A program made the translations under genes and the position numbers. 64,000 nucleotides of DNA, taken from positions 6,536,041 to 6,600,040 of the forward strand of contig CM048849.1 of assembly GCA_026545225.1 (NCBI GenBank), read 5' to 3'. The notes beneath the pieces are model-generated. The model saw only the letters and a program-made list of their open reading frames with translations, was not told where the DNA came from and did not search any database. This DNA comes from Cornus controversa (taxonomy: Eukaryota; Streptophyta; Magnoliopsida; Cornales; Cornaceae). This document shows, in pieces, positions 10,983 through 23,587 of this stretch; positions within the stretch are counted from its first letter, which is position 1, and each line of letters opens with the position of its first letter.

Positions 10983-12589
10983 TGCACTAATTAGTTTTAT
11001 AATTTGTACCACTCCTCAAACAATTCCCAATACAATGTCTCCAGTCCTTCTCACTCCCATTTTTCTCAAGATATGAACCTTTCTTTCATATCATTTATAA
11101 ATAAAATTCATTCACGTCAAATATATAATCAAGTAGAAAATAAATTCAGCATGTAGCAATTGTACCATTAATTAGAAGAACATAACCCAAAGACACATAC
11201 ATAAAATTTAACATATAAAAACCAATTAAGCCAACAACTATATCACTAACAGCTTTAAGTCATACAATATAACACATTTAAATTTAACAGAAGATAATAG
11301 AACAACAATACTGAAGCATGAATTGTTAACTAAAAGCTAAACATAAAATTAAATAATGACTTTCTATATATAAAGGAAAATAAGACCATTCCCTACCTTA
11401 ACTGATAAAATTTATTGTCTCTCTGTGAAGCTCCTTCTCCTCTTCCCTTATCTCTATTCCTGTCATTATCTGTACAATATTAAATATCGATATTAGATAT
11501 AATAATTAACCCAAATTGTTTTAGTAAATGCCCTCACTAGAAATTAAATAACAAACCTGCACAATCAGACCCACAAGCACTCGTACACCACTTCTCACCA
11601 CTTTATTGCTATCTTTGTTTTTTTTTTTTCTCTTTCTCTCTCTGTCTTCCTCTTTGTTTCTGGCCAAATCTCCACCTTACTGTTTTGTTTTTCCTTTTCT
11701 TACTACTAGTATCTAGTAGGCGGTTCAAACAGGCTTCTAGAGAAGCTTTGGTCTTGTACATACTATATACATACATATATTTATATACGTGTCAAGTATG
11801 TGTGTGAGTAATAGTGTGAGTTGGCATATATAAGTTTCCAGAAGATAAGATTCTAAAGGTGAATTGTTGTGTGTTGTTATGTATATTTACTCATATCCAT
11901 ATGTTTAGTTTGTGGGTGACATGTGTCTTGTATTTTATTTATTTATTTATTATTTTCTATACATATTTATCTATAAAGTTAAAGAATCTTACTAATGGTA
12001 ACATGTTTTATATATCTTAAGATATTCAACTAACAGCCCACTTACATATATTGCTGCCACTAACATACATACACTCACATTTACACACGTGCACACTTAT
12101 TTGTACCCTTCCTTAACAGGCCACTCTTTACTTCCATAATCCAACCCCAAAATATACCATATACATATATATATTTATATACATTGCAATTTGTACTAGA
12201 CCCACAACCAAAATTGTTTAAATAGATTTAACTAAAATTATAAGGTGTGTAACACATGTATACCAAAGTTTGTTATATATATATATATATTTTTTCCTTA
12301 TTATTATTATTATTATTTTTTACAATTCTACCTCAAGAAAATAAAATAAAATAAAATAAAATTTTATATTTCTACATAAGCCCAAGAACATAGAAAATTG
12401 TACTAAACCCACAAACTCACATATCTTTAATTAAATTTCACAAAACTTACTCTACTAATTTAATAATGCACAGTTACACAAATATATATATATTTTTTCC
12501 ACTAAACTAAATATGAGATTTTAATCACATATAGACAATAATATGCTCCTACTAGCAATTAAAGAAGAATAAAATTTCAGGATCTTACA

Positions 12590-12773
12590 GGGATGCATAC
12601 TTATTCTGCCACCCCTGTGCGCGATGTCAGTGCCTCGGCGCTATGTCCCATAAAGATATGATGCCTTTGAACCTGATCTTAATCGTCGATATCTTCGATG
12701 TATGGGGCATTGAATTTATGGGCCTTTTCCCAAAATCTGCCAATTTTGAATTCATACTTGTGGCGGTAGATTA
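12590..12773 (+). pseudogene. pol: Athila-type pol pseudogene, segment 2 (integrase)
   Basis: The reading frame gives FCHPCARCQCLG, then FDVWGIEFMGLFP and ILVAVDYV, the Athila zinc finger CC pair and the first catalytic-core strand with its aspartate replaced by glutamate (GIEFMG against the usual GIDFMG). It continues segment 1 after the solo LTR and stops where element C inserts. The next residues, VSKWIEAMA, are found at 21,583. Confidence 0.85.
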
Positions 12774-13703
12774 TGTCAAGCCCCGAAACCCGGCCCGCCT
12801 GGACTCCCTGGACCGACCCCAAATCTCGAGTGTGAACTCATTCACTCAACCCTATGAACAATCTCAATTACACTGATGCATTAGTATCAAGGTTTGATAC
12901 CATGCTATAACGCCCCGATTTCCAACTCCCAGAGAACCGGAGGTTAAACTGTCTATTTAGCCCAATAGACCCTCATTACCCTCATTTATCGTAGAAGCAT
13001 AACTCAATTCTTGCATATGAATGCACCCAACTCCACATTAACCAATTCCCATAGGCCCTACATCGAATCACACACCTTAGTGGAAATTTACTTGCCCACA
13101 CCTTTGAGAATCACTCACTTCAAGCCTCAAAACTCATTGTGTTTGGAATCTGAAATTAAGACCTACACCATTGGATAGAGGATCTAAAAATACTCAAGTT
13201 AAAAAAAATCACACTCAATTCCGATCTAAAACGAAGAAATTACGTTGAAATGAAGTTTTAAAAAATGTTGTGAATAGTAATTTCGATTGTGCGAAAATGG
13301 GATTTCGATTGTGCGAAACTAACATTTCGATTGTGCGAAAAAAATCTCAATTGTGCGAAGTTTTCACCCTCTCAGGACCTCAGACCTGCAATATTTCGCA
13401 CGATCGAAATGAGGGTTTCGATTGTGCGAAATTCCTCCTATCTGGACCCTAAAAATCATCATAAATCATCACCCCTTCGCACAATCAAAATGGGGGTTTC
13501 GATTATGCGAAATGGGTATGTCGCATGATTGAAATGCTCCCCACGGGACCTCCAACAACCCTATACATGGTTCATTTGGAGCCCAATCCACCTTCAAACA
13601 TTTTTTCCACACTCCAAACATGCTATTCTCCACTCGAAATGCATTTATGCCAATTATAGTGCGAAAAATATAAAACCGGCCAAAATTGGTCACGGTCTCT
13701 ACA
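12774..13703 (-). repeat. 3' LTR of element C, internally deleted (930 bp)
   Basis: It starts TGTCAAGCCCCG and ends GGTCTCTACA on the plus strand. It aligns with the first ~820 bases and the last ~110 bases of the 2964-bp right LTR. The deletion junction is near 13,595, where the match jumps from about 19,442 to about 21,475. The promoter segment falls inside the lost part. Confidence 0.88.
13281..13536. repeat. Array of TTTCGATTGTGCGAAA units
   Basis: Eight or so units with arms TTTCG/CGAAA and centre ATTGTG or CACAAT, in both orientations. It is the counterpart of the TCGATCAATCGA arrays in A, E and G, at the same place in the LTR. Confidence 0.8.
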
Positions 13704-13716
13704 ACCTCCCCTCCTT
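13704..13716 (-). other. Polypurine tract of element C
   Basis: On the minus strand AAGGAGGGGAGGT immediately precedes the TGTAGAGACC start of the 3' LTR. Confidence 0.85.
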
Positions 13717-13750
13717 AAAAGAATTTTGTCCCCAAATTTAGAGACATACC

Positions 13751-16700
13751 TCAAGCAGTGAACAACTCAAGGTATTTTGAGCAGAATTCTTGTTCTCGCT
13801 CCCACGTAGCCTCCTCGACTCCGTGATGTCTCCAAAAGACTTTAACCATTGGAATAGTCTTGTCCCGAAGCATTTGCTCCCTAGCATCCAAAATCTGAAC
13901 CGGTCTTTTCTCGTAAGACACATCCTCCTCCACCTCAAGATCTGTCCAATCTAACACATGTGAAGGATTTGGCTCGTACTTTCTCAACATTGAAACGTGG
14001 AAAGTATTGTGCACACTTGACAATTGCGGTGGCAATGCCAAGCGGTATGCGACCTCACCCACACGATCCAATAGCTCGAATGGACCGATAAACCGTGGGG
14101 CTAGCTTTTCGCTATGCCCAAACCTCATCAAACCCCGTCGTGGTGAGACCTTCAAAAAGACATTGTCCCCCACCTCAAATGCTAAAGGCCTCCACCTTTT
14201 GTTAGCATAGCTTTTCTGATGACTCTGAGCCATAAGCAAATGTTGTCGTATGATCTTAATTCTTCTGTAGTTTCTTTGACTATATCCGGCCCCAAAGCCA
14301 CTGTCTCACCGACCTCGGTCCAACAAACTGGCAACCTACAAGGTCTACCGTACAAGGCCTCAAATGGAGCTATCCAAATACTAGCTTGGTAGCTATTATT
14401 GTACGCAAACTCCACCAATGGAAGGTGATCCTCCTAACTGCCTCGAAAATCAAGTCCACATGCTCTAAGCATATCCTCCAAGATCTGTATAGTACGCTCT
14501 AACTGACCATCAATCTGACTATGAAAAGCCGTACTAAAATGGAGGTTCGTATCAAGTACAGCCTGGAAACTCTGCCAAAATTGTGATGTGAATCTCGAAT
14601 CCCTATCAGACACAATGAAAACTAGCACTCCATGCAGCCTCACAATCTGATCAATATACAACCGACTAAGAGTATCCACATCATCTATCACTCGAATCGA
14701 AAGAAAATGAGCCACCTTAGTCAATCTATCCACAATGACCCAAACTGCATCATGACTCTTCCTCATCCTAGGTAACCCTGTCACAAAGTCCATAGTGACG
14801 TATTCCCACTTCCACATAGCTACCGGTAATGGCTGTAACAAACCTGCTGGTCTTTGATGCTCAGCCTTCACTTATTGACAAGTGAGGCACCTCGCCACAA
14901 ACCGTGCGACGTCCTTTTTCATGCCCTTCCACCAATACTGTCACGAAGGTTATGGTACATTTTGGTACCACCGGGATGTACTACAAGTGTGAAGCTATGA
15001 AACTCCCTCAGGACCTCAATCCTACAAGCCAATGGAACAACCATTCTGCCTCTGAACCTCAGACCTCCGTCTGAATGGATAACCCAATCCTCCACTAATT
15101 CGCCACCCGTAATCCGAGTGCGAATGCTCTCTAACTCTGTGTTATGCCTCTACTCCTGAACCACCCTACTCACTAGAGTTGGTTGCGCTATGAGTGTGAA
15201 CAAAGTGCATGCCCATCACTCTCACTGAAGCACAATCCTATTTCTGAGATATCTTCCATTATCTTCCATTCATGAATGGCAATGCTAGCCAAAGTACCAT
15301 GTGATTTCCTGCTCAATGCATCGGCAACCACATTAGCCTTCCCTGGGTGATACTGAAGATCAAAGTTGTAGTCTTCCATGTATTCAACCCATCACCTCTG
15401 TCTCATATTCAAGTCCTTTTGTGTAAAAAGGTACTTCAAACTCTTATGATCAGAGAAAACCTCAACCTTCTCTCCGTAGAGATAATGCCTCCACATTTTT
15501 AAAGCAAAAATTACAGCCGCCAACTCCAAGTCATGAGTCGGGTAATTCTGCTCATGGATCTTCAACTGTCGAGAACCATATGCAACAACCCTCTCGATCT
15601 ACATCAACACGCATCCCAAACCGTCCCGTGAAGCATCATAATAGATGACATAACCCAAACCGCGCTCAAGAATAATCAATATTGGAGCACTAGTCAATCA
15701 ACGCTTTAATTCCATAAAGGAATGCTCGCAAGCCTCGTTCCACTCAAACTTAACTCTTTTACGAGTAAGCTTGGTCATCGGCGCTGCTAACTTCAAAAAG
15801 TCCTTCATAAAATGCCGGTAATATCCTACGAATCCCAAGAAGCTACGCATCTCGAATACATTCTTAGCCCTCTCCCAATCCATTACCGCTTCAATCTTAG
15901 AAGGGTCTACCGATACTCCTCCTTCCGACACCACGTGTCCTAGGAACTTCACCTCCGTTAGCCAAAATTCACATTTTTTGAATTGGCATACAAACGGTGC
16001 TCTCTCAATGTCTATAACACTATCCTCAAATGGATCTCATGCTCTTCCATAGAAGAAGAATACACAAGAATGTCGTCCACGAGGACCACTACAAACCTAT
16101 CCAAGTACACCCTCAATATCCGGTTCATCAAATCCATGAACGCTGTTGGTGCATTCGTCAATCCAAATGGCATCACTAGAAACTCATAGTGGCCATATCT
16201 AGTCTAAAAAGTTGTCTTCGGAATGTCCTCTTCCCTTACCCTCAACTGGTAATACCCCGACCTCAAGTCGATCTTCGAAAAACAAGTCAAACCCTTAAGC
16301 TGATCAAACGAGTCATCTATCCTTGGCAAAGGATACTTGTTCTTAATCATTGCTTGGTTCAACTTACGGTAGTCTATGCATAACCGTAAAGATCCGTCTT
16401 TCTTTTTGGCAAACAGGACCGGAGCTCCCCAAGGCGATGTACTAGGTCGTACAAATCCCTTATCCAACAATTCTTGCAATTGATCTTTCAATTCCATCAA
16501 CTCAGCTGGTGCCATCTGGTACGGTGCCATAGAGATAGGCGCAGTTCCAGGAGCAAGATCAATGCTAAATACCACATCTCTCATTGGAGGTAACTCTGTC
16601 AAGTCCCCCGAAAACACATCCACAAACTCTTTAACCACCGGTGGAAATCCTCCACTAGTCATAATCTCATCCTCCTCGGCTAATAAGCTAGCTAGGAAAT

Positions 16701-17200
16701 ATCCAACCTCGTCCCTCACACCAGAACCAAGTAGAGATGGAATGTAAAAATTATCCCGCTCTCCCACAAAATAAAAGCAATCACCCTCGGGTGTGCACAC
16801 TGTCACTCTCCTACGGAGACAATCAATCATGACTCTAAATGTCGATAGCCAGTCCATACCTAAAATGACATCAAAAGTGGTCATGTCCAGTAACACAAAG
16901 TCGAACACTAGTCGATGCCCAACAACCTCGATCTCGCAAGACCAACACACTCTATCCAGGGTAACCCTACCCCCATAACTCGTGTATGAATGGACAATGG
17001 TGACTCCAGTTATGACACCCGCAGCCCCAAGGCACAAGCAAATGCAACAGATATGAATGAATGTGATGCACCTGAATTTATCAACACCTTAACCCACGAG
17101 CTAGAAACCAGAAAAATACCTCTGACCACTGACGGTCCTGATATGTCCTCTACCGGAGCAATCGTGAACACACGGCCCCACGACTGCTGACTAGTCCCCT
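13751..17200 (-). pseudogene. pol: pol pseudogene of element C (protease, RT, RNase H, integrase, chromodomain)
   Basis: On the minus strand the protease comes first. Its active site reads NSGAS in place of DSGAS at about 17,030, an inactivating change. Reverse transcriptase follows with [20 protein letters not shown], then a catalytic box LVDD (usually FVDD) near 16,075 that lies in a frame gap. RNase H and the [12 protein letters not shown] motif appear near 15,310. The integrase core retains its first aspartate (TMDFVTGLP), second aspartate (IVSDRD) and glutamate (DGQLERTI). The GPFELLDRVG motif is at about 14,075. A chromodomain ([25 protein letters not shown]) ends the frame at 13,751. 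At least eight stops or frameshifts break the chain. The domain order is diagnostic of chromoviruses, Tekay type. Confidence 0.9.
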
Positions 17201-18360
17201 GTAACCCTGACTGTTGACTAAAAGCAGGCGTGTACCTCTCACTACCCGAGATCCCTGTACAGAATGCGCTGGATGAGGTGGCGGTAATGTCCTGAAACCA
17301 GACTGAATCGTAGCTGTCTGCCCAGCCCTCTATTGAGTCCCCATACCACTCGGTGTACTCTATCTCTATGGACAGTTGGCCCTAACATGGCCGGGTTATT
17401 TGTAATGAAAATATACCTATTCCCCCAATAAAGCCACAGGCACTGATGCCACTATTTGCCTCTGAGGGCACTCAAAATGAAAATGGCCAGATTACTGGTA
17501 ATGATAGCACACAACTGTGGATGTGCAGATCCAGTAGGTAAGGACAATGAAGGTACTGGGCGAGTCTGCTACTGCCCCTATGGACCTGATCTGCCTTCCT
17601 TATTTCTTTTCCTCCCTTGACCACCCGAAGAGGTACCCGTACCCTTCACTTGCTGTCTAGAGTCCCACAACCTCTAAGTGTCTCTGTCATCCTCCTCAGC
17701 CACCAAGGCTCTTTCAACCACCTCACTGTAGGTCCTCAAACCCAAAATGGATACCCTCTTTCTGATAGAGGTTTTTAATCCTTTCACGAACTTTTTCAGC
17801 TTTAACTTTTCATTAGCTACCATCTCCGAGGCAAAGCGAGCCAAAGATGTAAATTTGGTCTTGTACCCCAACACATCCAAGTCCCCTTGGACTAAGTTTA
17901 TGAACTCTTGCCTCATCCGGTCCTTCACCAAACCCGGAAAGAACTTATCAAAAAATAACCCCTTAAAGGTCTCCCAGTCCATAGTCTTGGTGTTGTGGAC
18001 ATTTCCGATGAATTGCCACCATCGATCCACTTCTCCTTGTAAGTGAAGCGTTGCTACTCCCACTTTCAAATCCTCATCAATTGCAAGAGAAACCATGAGT
18101 TTGTGAGTTTGGTCTATCCAACTCTTAGCCACAAGCTGATCATGCGCGCCATTAAAGGTAGGAGGCTTAAATTTCACATATTCCTTTATTGCCAAGATTT
18201 GGCGGCTCAAGGCAACCCTAGGCAATGCCTAAACCTCCTCTTCCCTAGCTTCCCTAGCCATTTTTCTCATAGTGTCAGCCATGTCACGCATAAATTATGT
18301 TCCATCAATTGGCTCCTGAGGAGCATCAGCGCCTATGTCTCGCGCTCTTCTTAGAGGCAT
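17201..18360 (-). pseudogene. gag: gag pseudogene of element C
   Basis: The start MPLRRARDIGADAP at 18,360 matches the gag starts of A, G and H. In-frame stops occur at codon 22 and codon 44. The capsid domain is then open to 17,674 (KPPTFNGAHDQLVAKSWID, LQGEVDRWWQFIGN, FINLVQGDLDVLGYKTKF). Downstream, between 17,380 and 17,520, two zinc knuckles are degenerate: one has tyrosines and a stop among the ligand positions, and the other has a phenylalanine for the first cysteine. Among the gags here it is closest to that of H (both share QTHKLMV and RKRVSILGL-like motifs) rather than G. Confidence 0.85.
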
Positions 18361-18603
18361 TTCTTTCTATATGCACAACAAGAAAATTTTAGAACCAAGC
18401 ATTCATACTTAGTCAAATTCTATCATGCTTACAGATGCCATGTCTATTTAATCCACAAAAACATGTTAAGAAATTGAAAGCATAAATCAAGTTCCACATA
18501 AACAATTTACAATCTTAAGTTCAAATCCTTATGTTCCAATCCTTAACCTTAAGTGATCACTAAATCAAGTCTCACCCTTCGTCCTTAGGTTTTCGAACCT
18601 AAT

Positions 18604-18615
18604 GCTCTGATACCA
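18604..18615 (-). other. Primer-binding site of element C, initiator tRNA-Met type
   Basis: On the minus strand TGGTATCAGAGC lies three bases from the end of the 5' LTR. Confidence 0.9.
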
Positions 18616-19126
18616 TCCTGTCACGCCCTGAAACCCGATCCGCCGGGACTCCCCGGACCGACCCTGAATCCCGAGTGTGAACCCATTCACTCAACCCCGT
18701 GAACAATCTCAATTACACTCATGCATTACTATCAAGGTTTGATACCATGCTATAACGTCCCGATTTTTAACTTTCGGAGAACCAGAGGTTAAACTGTCTA
18801 TTTAGCCCAATAGACCCTCATTACCCTCATTTACCGCAGAAGCTTAACTCAATTCTTGCATATGAATGCACCCAACTCCACCTTATCCAATTCCCATAGG
18901 TCCTACATCGAATCACACACCTTAGTGGAAATTTATATGCCCACACCTTTGAGAATCACTAACTTTCAAGCCTCAAAACTCACTGTGTTTGGAATATAAA
19001 AGTGAGACCTACACCATTGGATAGAGGATCCAAAAATACTCAAGTTCAAAGAAAACCACACTTAATTCCAATCTAAAACGAAGAAATTACGTCAAAATGA
19101 AGTTTGGAAAAATGCTGTGAATAGTA

Positions 19127-19382
19127 ATTTCGATTGTGCAAAAATGGGATTTCGATTGTACGAAACTGGCATCTTGATTGTGCAAAAAACATTTCGATTA
19201 TGCGAAGTTTTCACCCTCTCGGGACCTCAGACCTGTAATATTTCACACGATCGAAATGAGGGTTTCGATTGTGCGAAATTCCTCCTGTCTGGACCTTAAA
19301 AATCATTATAAATCATCACCCCTTCACACAATCGAAATGGGGGTTTCGATTATGCAAAATAGGCATTTCGCACGATCAAAAT
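19127..19382. repeat. Array of TTTCGATTGTGCGAAA units in the 5' LTR of C
   Basis: Partner of the array at 13,281-13,536. Several CG positions have become CA or TG here (for example TTTCGATTGTGCAAAA), as expected after methylated-cytosine decay. Confidence 0.8.
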
Positions 19383-20104
19383 GCTCCCCACGGGACCTCC
19401 AACAACCCTATACATGGTTCATTTAGAGCCCAATCTACCTTCTATCATCTTAGAACTCCTCATACATGATCCATAAGATAAATGAAATGTTCCAACATTA
19501 ATCTAACACTCAAGATCACATTCATAATTGAATTCCTACACCAAAATGAATCATTCTCTTTCATGACCACAATCCATTCACAATGAAAACATCATCAAAT
19601 GAACTAAGTGCCACCATGAGCATTACATAAACTAAACCGTTGTCTTTCCACACCCAACAAGTTTATAATCCAATACATACATCAAAGTTACATTTGCCCA
19701 AAATATAACTATAACTCAAAAATAAGTCACATGCCACAAGCCGGCATGGATAGCCACAAAATGCTGAACATCCAAAAGATAGCATAAACACCACTAGAGT
19801 TCTAATTTGACGCTCAAGTTCCATCTGTCATCGGTGCTTTATCTGTAAAAAAGTTTATAATAAAGGGGTGAGCACCACTGCGGCTCAGTAGAGATACCCC
19901 AACCCTCCTAAGTGCTGATTCGACACTGACTTACATGGAATGCATATGAATACACTACATGCCACATCCACAATCTCACAAATAATTTAACAAATGCAAT
20001 TAAAGAGGATTGCATATTCCACGAATCATGTATAATATGTTCAAACATAAAAGTATTAAGGAAAGTAAATGCTCTCTCTCTCGGTCCTCATCTAATACCC
20101 CACA

Positions 20105-20420
20105 TGATTGGCCCGCTCAGAGGATCAAGTAACCTTGGACAACTTCGATAACCATCCAATGACCAGGACAACTCCGGAGGGTCATTCTACCATAGCAATA
20201 TATATAGGATTGCCATAGAGTGATGGGACAACTCCGAGGCTCACAAATCTTGGACATTCTCTGATAACCATCCAATGACTGGGACAACTCCAAGGGGTCA
20301 TTAGTATTGGACATACTCCAATCCTGGGTATTGAGCGTTAGTATGATTGGTCCACTCTGAGGGCCATACATAGTGGATAATTTTACCACATTTCACAACA
20401 CAGTTGGACCACTCCGAAGC
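20105..20420 (-). repeat. CGGAGT-gtcc repeat array in the 5' LTR of C
   Basis: About eight copies of GGACAACTCCG or GACCACTCCGA, that is CGGAGTTGTCC and TCGGAGTGGTC on the minus strand, are spaced 25-60 bases apart. They alternate with dinucleotide-varied linkers such as CAATGAC and TACCCA. Related arrays occur at 29,430-29,665 and 44,150-44,570. Confidence 0.8.
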
Positions 20421-21582
20421 CCCGTGTACCTCATTTGCGTCATTTTTCTCGTAACTTTTCACATATGCAATATGAATGCATAAACACATGACATCTTATT
20501 TTCATTCTCAACTCATGCTCATTGATACTAAAAAGAAGTAACAAGCATATTTCCCATCACCACACACCACATATAGCACATATATGTATAACACATGCAT
20601 ATATCATCTCATATGCATACAACTTCAAAATTAGCATATTTTACTCATGCTACACTCAATGCATATTTTAGTACATCGACGAACTCTACGATACCAGATT
20701 GCAACCATAGAGATGTCCTGTCCTCTCGTCGAGGAAGCCCTTTTGAAGCTGAGAGGGAATATCACTTAAGCTTAAGATATTGCCAGCTAGTTTGCTACCA
20801 CCAAAAAAATGGACACAATTGTGAAAAGATAGGACTCTAGAGGAGGAGAAAACACAACTTTTCACATCTCTCACCATCCTAAAGCATGTGAAACACAACC
20901 TACACTTCTCTTCTTCACCCGAAACCCAAGAACTGATTAGAAGAGAAGAACCCCTACCTCGAAAATGAAGGCCTTTCAAGCACTTCACCAAAATTCTAGT
21001 GATGTCTACATTTTTGAATCGCGACTTTGATTGGTTCAAAGGGAAGCCCTACCCATCCCCTACGTATCTCCCTCCTTCGGCAAGTCTTGAATCCAAGCCG
21101 AACGGGTCTGAAATGTAGAGAGAAGGGAGAGCTATGAAGATGAAGAGTCTTAGAGTGAGAAAGAGGCATGAGATATGGTTGGGAGTCTCAGCCACTAATT
21201 TTTAAAATATCTAGGGCTTGCAAAAGATAAAAATGCCCCCAGCCACTTAACGTACCCTCCGGGCCTCCGTTTTCGATTCTGAAAACTCCTACAGTCTCGA
21301 AATCACTTCCTTAACTCTCTAAAAATTTCATCTAAACTATTCTCAAAAATATATTTTTAGGAATTTTTTAGATTACCGGGCCTACTAAACTTGCATCCCG
21401 GACCCCAATTTGACCAAAAAGTTAAACTTCTCCAAATCTTCTGAAAACTTTCTGAAACCCTAAAAACACTTTCCAAACTTGTTTCCCACACTCCAAACAT
21501 GCTATTCACCACTCAAAATGCATTTATGGCAATTATAGTGCAAAAAATGCAAAACTAGCCAAAATTTGTCACGGTCTCTACA

Positions 21583-22421
21583 GATTTTGTATCTAAATGG
21601 ATTGAGGCTATGGCTACCAGAACTAATGATCACACAATTGTGGTCAAATTAATTCAAGCTAAATTTTTAGTCATTTTGGTACGCATTGGGCCATCGTTAG
21701 TGACGGGGGTAAACATTTTTGTAATTGGTTCTTTCGAACCTGGCTACTTAAATACTCTGTGACTCACAAGGTCGCTACACCTTACGATCCGCAGACAAGT
21801 GCTCAAGTAGAAGTATCTAATAGGGAAATTAAGCATATTCTCAAAAAAATAGTACGCCCCGATCGCAAGGATTGGTCCCAACGTCTCAATGACGCATTGT
21901 GGGTGTACCGTACTGCTTAGAAAACCCTGATTGGCATGTCACTGTACCGTCTCATGTACGACAAGGCATGCCACTTATTGGTTGACCTAAAGCACAAATC
22001 CTTTGGGGCTATTAAGAAGTTCAACTTCGACATGAAGTTGGCTGGCTCAACCTGGAAACTTTAATTGAGTGAATTAGAAGAGATATGGAATGATGCCTAT
22101 GAGAGTGCAAAAATCTATAAGGCAAAGACTAAAGCCTTCCATGACCATCATATTCATTCCAAATCACTCTCTTAGGGCCAAAAAGTTTGGCTTTATAATT
22201 CAAGGCTTCGCTTATTCCCTAGGAAGCTCCGCTCTCGATGGGATGACCCTTTTATTATCCAATCCATTGCTCCTCATGGCGCAGCAGAACTAAAAGATCC
22301 CAAAGATGGTATACTTTTTAAGGTTAATGGGCAACGAGTGAAACCTTGCATTGATAGCCAAATGCGATTAGAATATGTGGATTTTTTTGAATTGACAGAT
22401 CCCATATATTTGGATGAATGA
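21583..22421 (+). pseudogene. pol: Athila-type pol pseudogene, segment 3 (integrase core and C-terminus)
   Basis: The sequence continues the frame cut by element C: DFVSKWIEAMATRTNDH, then the second catalytic aspartate region ([10 protein letters not shown] with a small deletion ahead of it), then [20 protein letters not shown], which carries the glutamate position. The C-terminal part (GQKVWLYNSRLRLFPRKLRS, VNGQRVKPCID) ends at a TGA at 22,419. In-frame stops lie near 21,920, 22,064 and 22,175. No chromodomain is present, as expected for Athila. No env-like frame follows. Confidence 0.87.
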
Positions 22422-23572
22422 ACTTGTGCACACGTCTTACCGTAGACGTTAAACTTGGCAACAACTTCTGCAGTCCTATCATGCTTCGTGTGACCCCTTC
22501 AAATCTAAAATGAAATGTATCTAAATATTTTTGAAGTATCTGAGTGTGAGAGGTGTGAATTGAGGGCTTAAAATTAAATTTTTTTTTCATACTTGGGATA
22601 ATTTTGAAAAATTGCAGTCAAAGAAGTGACGATGCATCAAAGTCCCTACTTCGATGCATCGCAACTAATGTCGATGCATTGAACTTTAAAGATCCCATTT
22701 TTCCTGCCAATTCCAATAGCCGCCGCACCATGTATCGATAGATGGTTGATGCATCGTTATCTTCATTGCATCAAAACCTCTAGATCGATGCATCGACCAT
22801 GATGTGTAGATAGATGTCCATCCAGGCTTGTGTCACGTGAACTAGGTGAAAAGTATTGTAATTACATTTGATTATGTTGATGCACAATAGTTGCAAATGT
22901 AATGAATTTTTATGAACCGTGTATAACTGTTGGAGTTGAATAGAAAATGTTGGTTTTGTTTCCACTCTGTATAGTCCTTGGATATCAATGCTTGGGGTGT
23001 GATTGATCATGAGTATGAATTAATGCTTCTGAATCATGTAGGTTCCTTTCTTGCATGATTTTAGAATTGTATGAAATGATTATAATAGTAGAAGGGACTT
23101 AGAATGCCAAAATGGCTAATTACATAGTTGTAGGATTTTTTGCAGGTGCATCAGTTTGGGCACTTTGATGCATCGAAATGCCCACTTCGATGCATCAAGA
23201 TGGTAGAGTTGATGTATTGTAAAACCTTTAGGATTTTAGAAAACCAAAAGTCTTGAGAGTGGATTTTGAGAGATACATTAGCTATACATTGGAGATGCAT
23301 CGAACATACGATGCATCGAACCATCATTTCGATACATTAAAATACATACCAGGCAGGAATGTTAAAATATCTTAGGATAGACACGGGGCATTATGTATTG
23401 ACCCCAATGGGACTTGTTGAGTCTGCAATGCATGGTCGTATATATGTGCACATGATTTAAGCTTCCGCAATAAGATTGATGATGAGATTAGTGAGGTGAT
23501 TGGGTGTGATTGGGTGAGTGATAACACTGTTCACCCTCGAAGTCTGGGAGCACCGAAAATCAGGGTGTGACA
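22422..23572 (+). repeat. Palindrome-rich LTR-like region ending GGGTGTGACA
   Basis: No coding domain is seen. The 3' end, with GCTTCCGCAATA at about 23,460 and the terminal GGTGTGACA, resembles the 3' ends of the G and F-family LTRs, so this is probably a truncated LTR on the plus strand. Its start could not be located. It contains about ten copies of CGATGCATCG or one-base variants (near 22,631, 22,655, 22,673, 22,747, 22,784, 23,170, 23,190, 23,292, 23,308), a further version of the palindrome theme. It may belong to the 3' side of the Athila copy or to another element. Confidence 0.55.
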
Positions 23573-23575
23573 ACT

Positions 23576-23587
23576 TGGTATCAAAGC
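23576..23587 (+). other. Variant primer-binding site TGGTATCAAAGC
   Basis: It starts three bases after an LTR end and differs at one position from the initiator-Met complement. It is followed within 80 bases by another LTR-like end rather than by a gag leader. Confidence 0.6.

Larger units (their letters stand above)
9994..12589 (-). mobile_element. Solo LTR (2596 bp) inside Athila pol, TSD GGGAT
   Basis: It starts TGTCACACCCCG and ends GATCTTACA, so on its own strand it runs TGTAAGATC to GGGGTGTGACA. GGGAT at 9989-9993 and at 12,590-12,594 flank it exactly, and the Athila integrase frame continues across. No internal region or second LTR is present, which indicates LTR-LTR recombination. 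A GGGGTGAGC-N-GCCCAGTAG module near 10,575 relates it to the Tekay-type LTRs elsewhere in the window. It is AT-rich, with TA and TAA/TTAT microsatellites around 11,935-12,360. No gene is seen in it. Confidence 0.92.
12774..21582 (-). mobile_element. Element C: decayed Tekay-like Ty3/gypsy element inserted in Athila integrase
   Basis: It is flanked by GATTA (12,769-12,773) and GATTT (21,583-21,587), a 5-bp duplication with one mismatch, and the Athila integrase resumes exactly after it. On the minus strand the order is LTR, initiator-Met site, gag, protease, reverse transcriptase, RNase H, integrase with chromodomain, polypurine tract, LTR. Many stops and frameshifts show age. The two LTRs differ greatly in length because the 3' copy has lost about 2 kb. 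Confidence 0.9.
18619..21582 (-). repeat. 5' LTR of element C (2964 bp)
   Basis: Full-length LTR, TGTCACGCCCTG to GGTCTCTACA on the plus strand. Reading its own strand from the right, it holds a TATA-like GATATTTTAAAAAT near 21,205, a CT-rich leader, an array of CGGAGT-type repeats at 20,105-20,420, the CGGCTCAGTAG module near 19,880 and the palindromic array at 19,127-19,382. Confidence 0.92.

Noticed and set aside
13270..13528. Repetitive small frames with FDCAK, SIVRN or LIEI motifs in several LTRs
   Set aside because: They are translations of the palindromic arrays in different frames, with no consistent start, length or domain.
21583..22421. Endogenous plant pararetrovirus
   Set aside because: Integrase core motifs follow RNase H and there is no movement protein or coat protein; the order protease-RT-RNase H-integrase with tRNA-Asp-primed relatives is Athila.
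22422..23480. Athila env-like gene downstream of integrase
   Set aside because: No long frame, signal peptide or membrane segment; the stretch is AT-rich with short palindromes.
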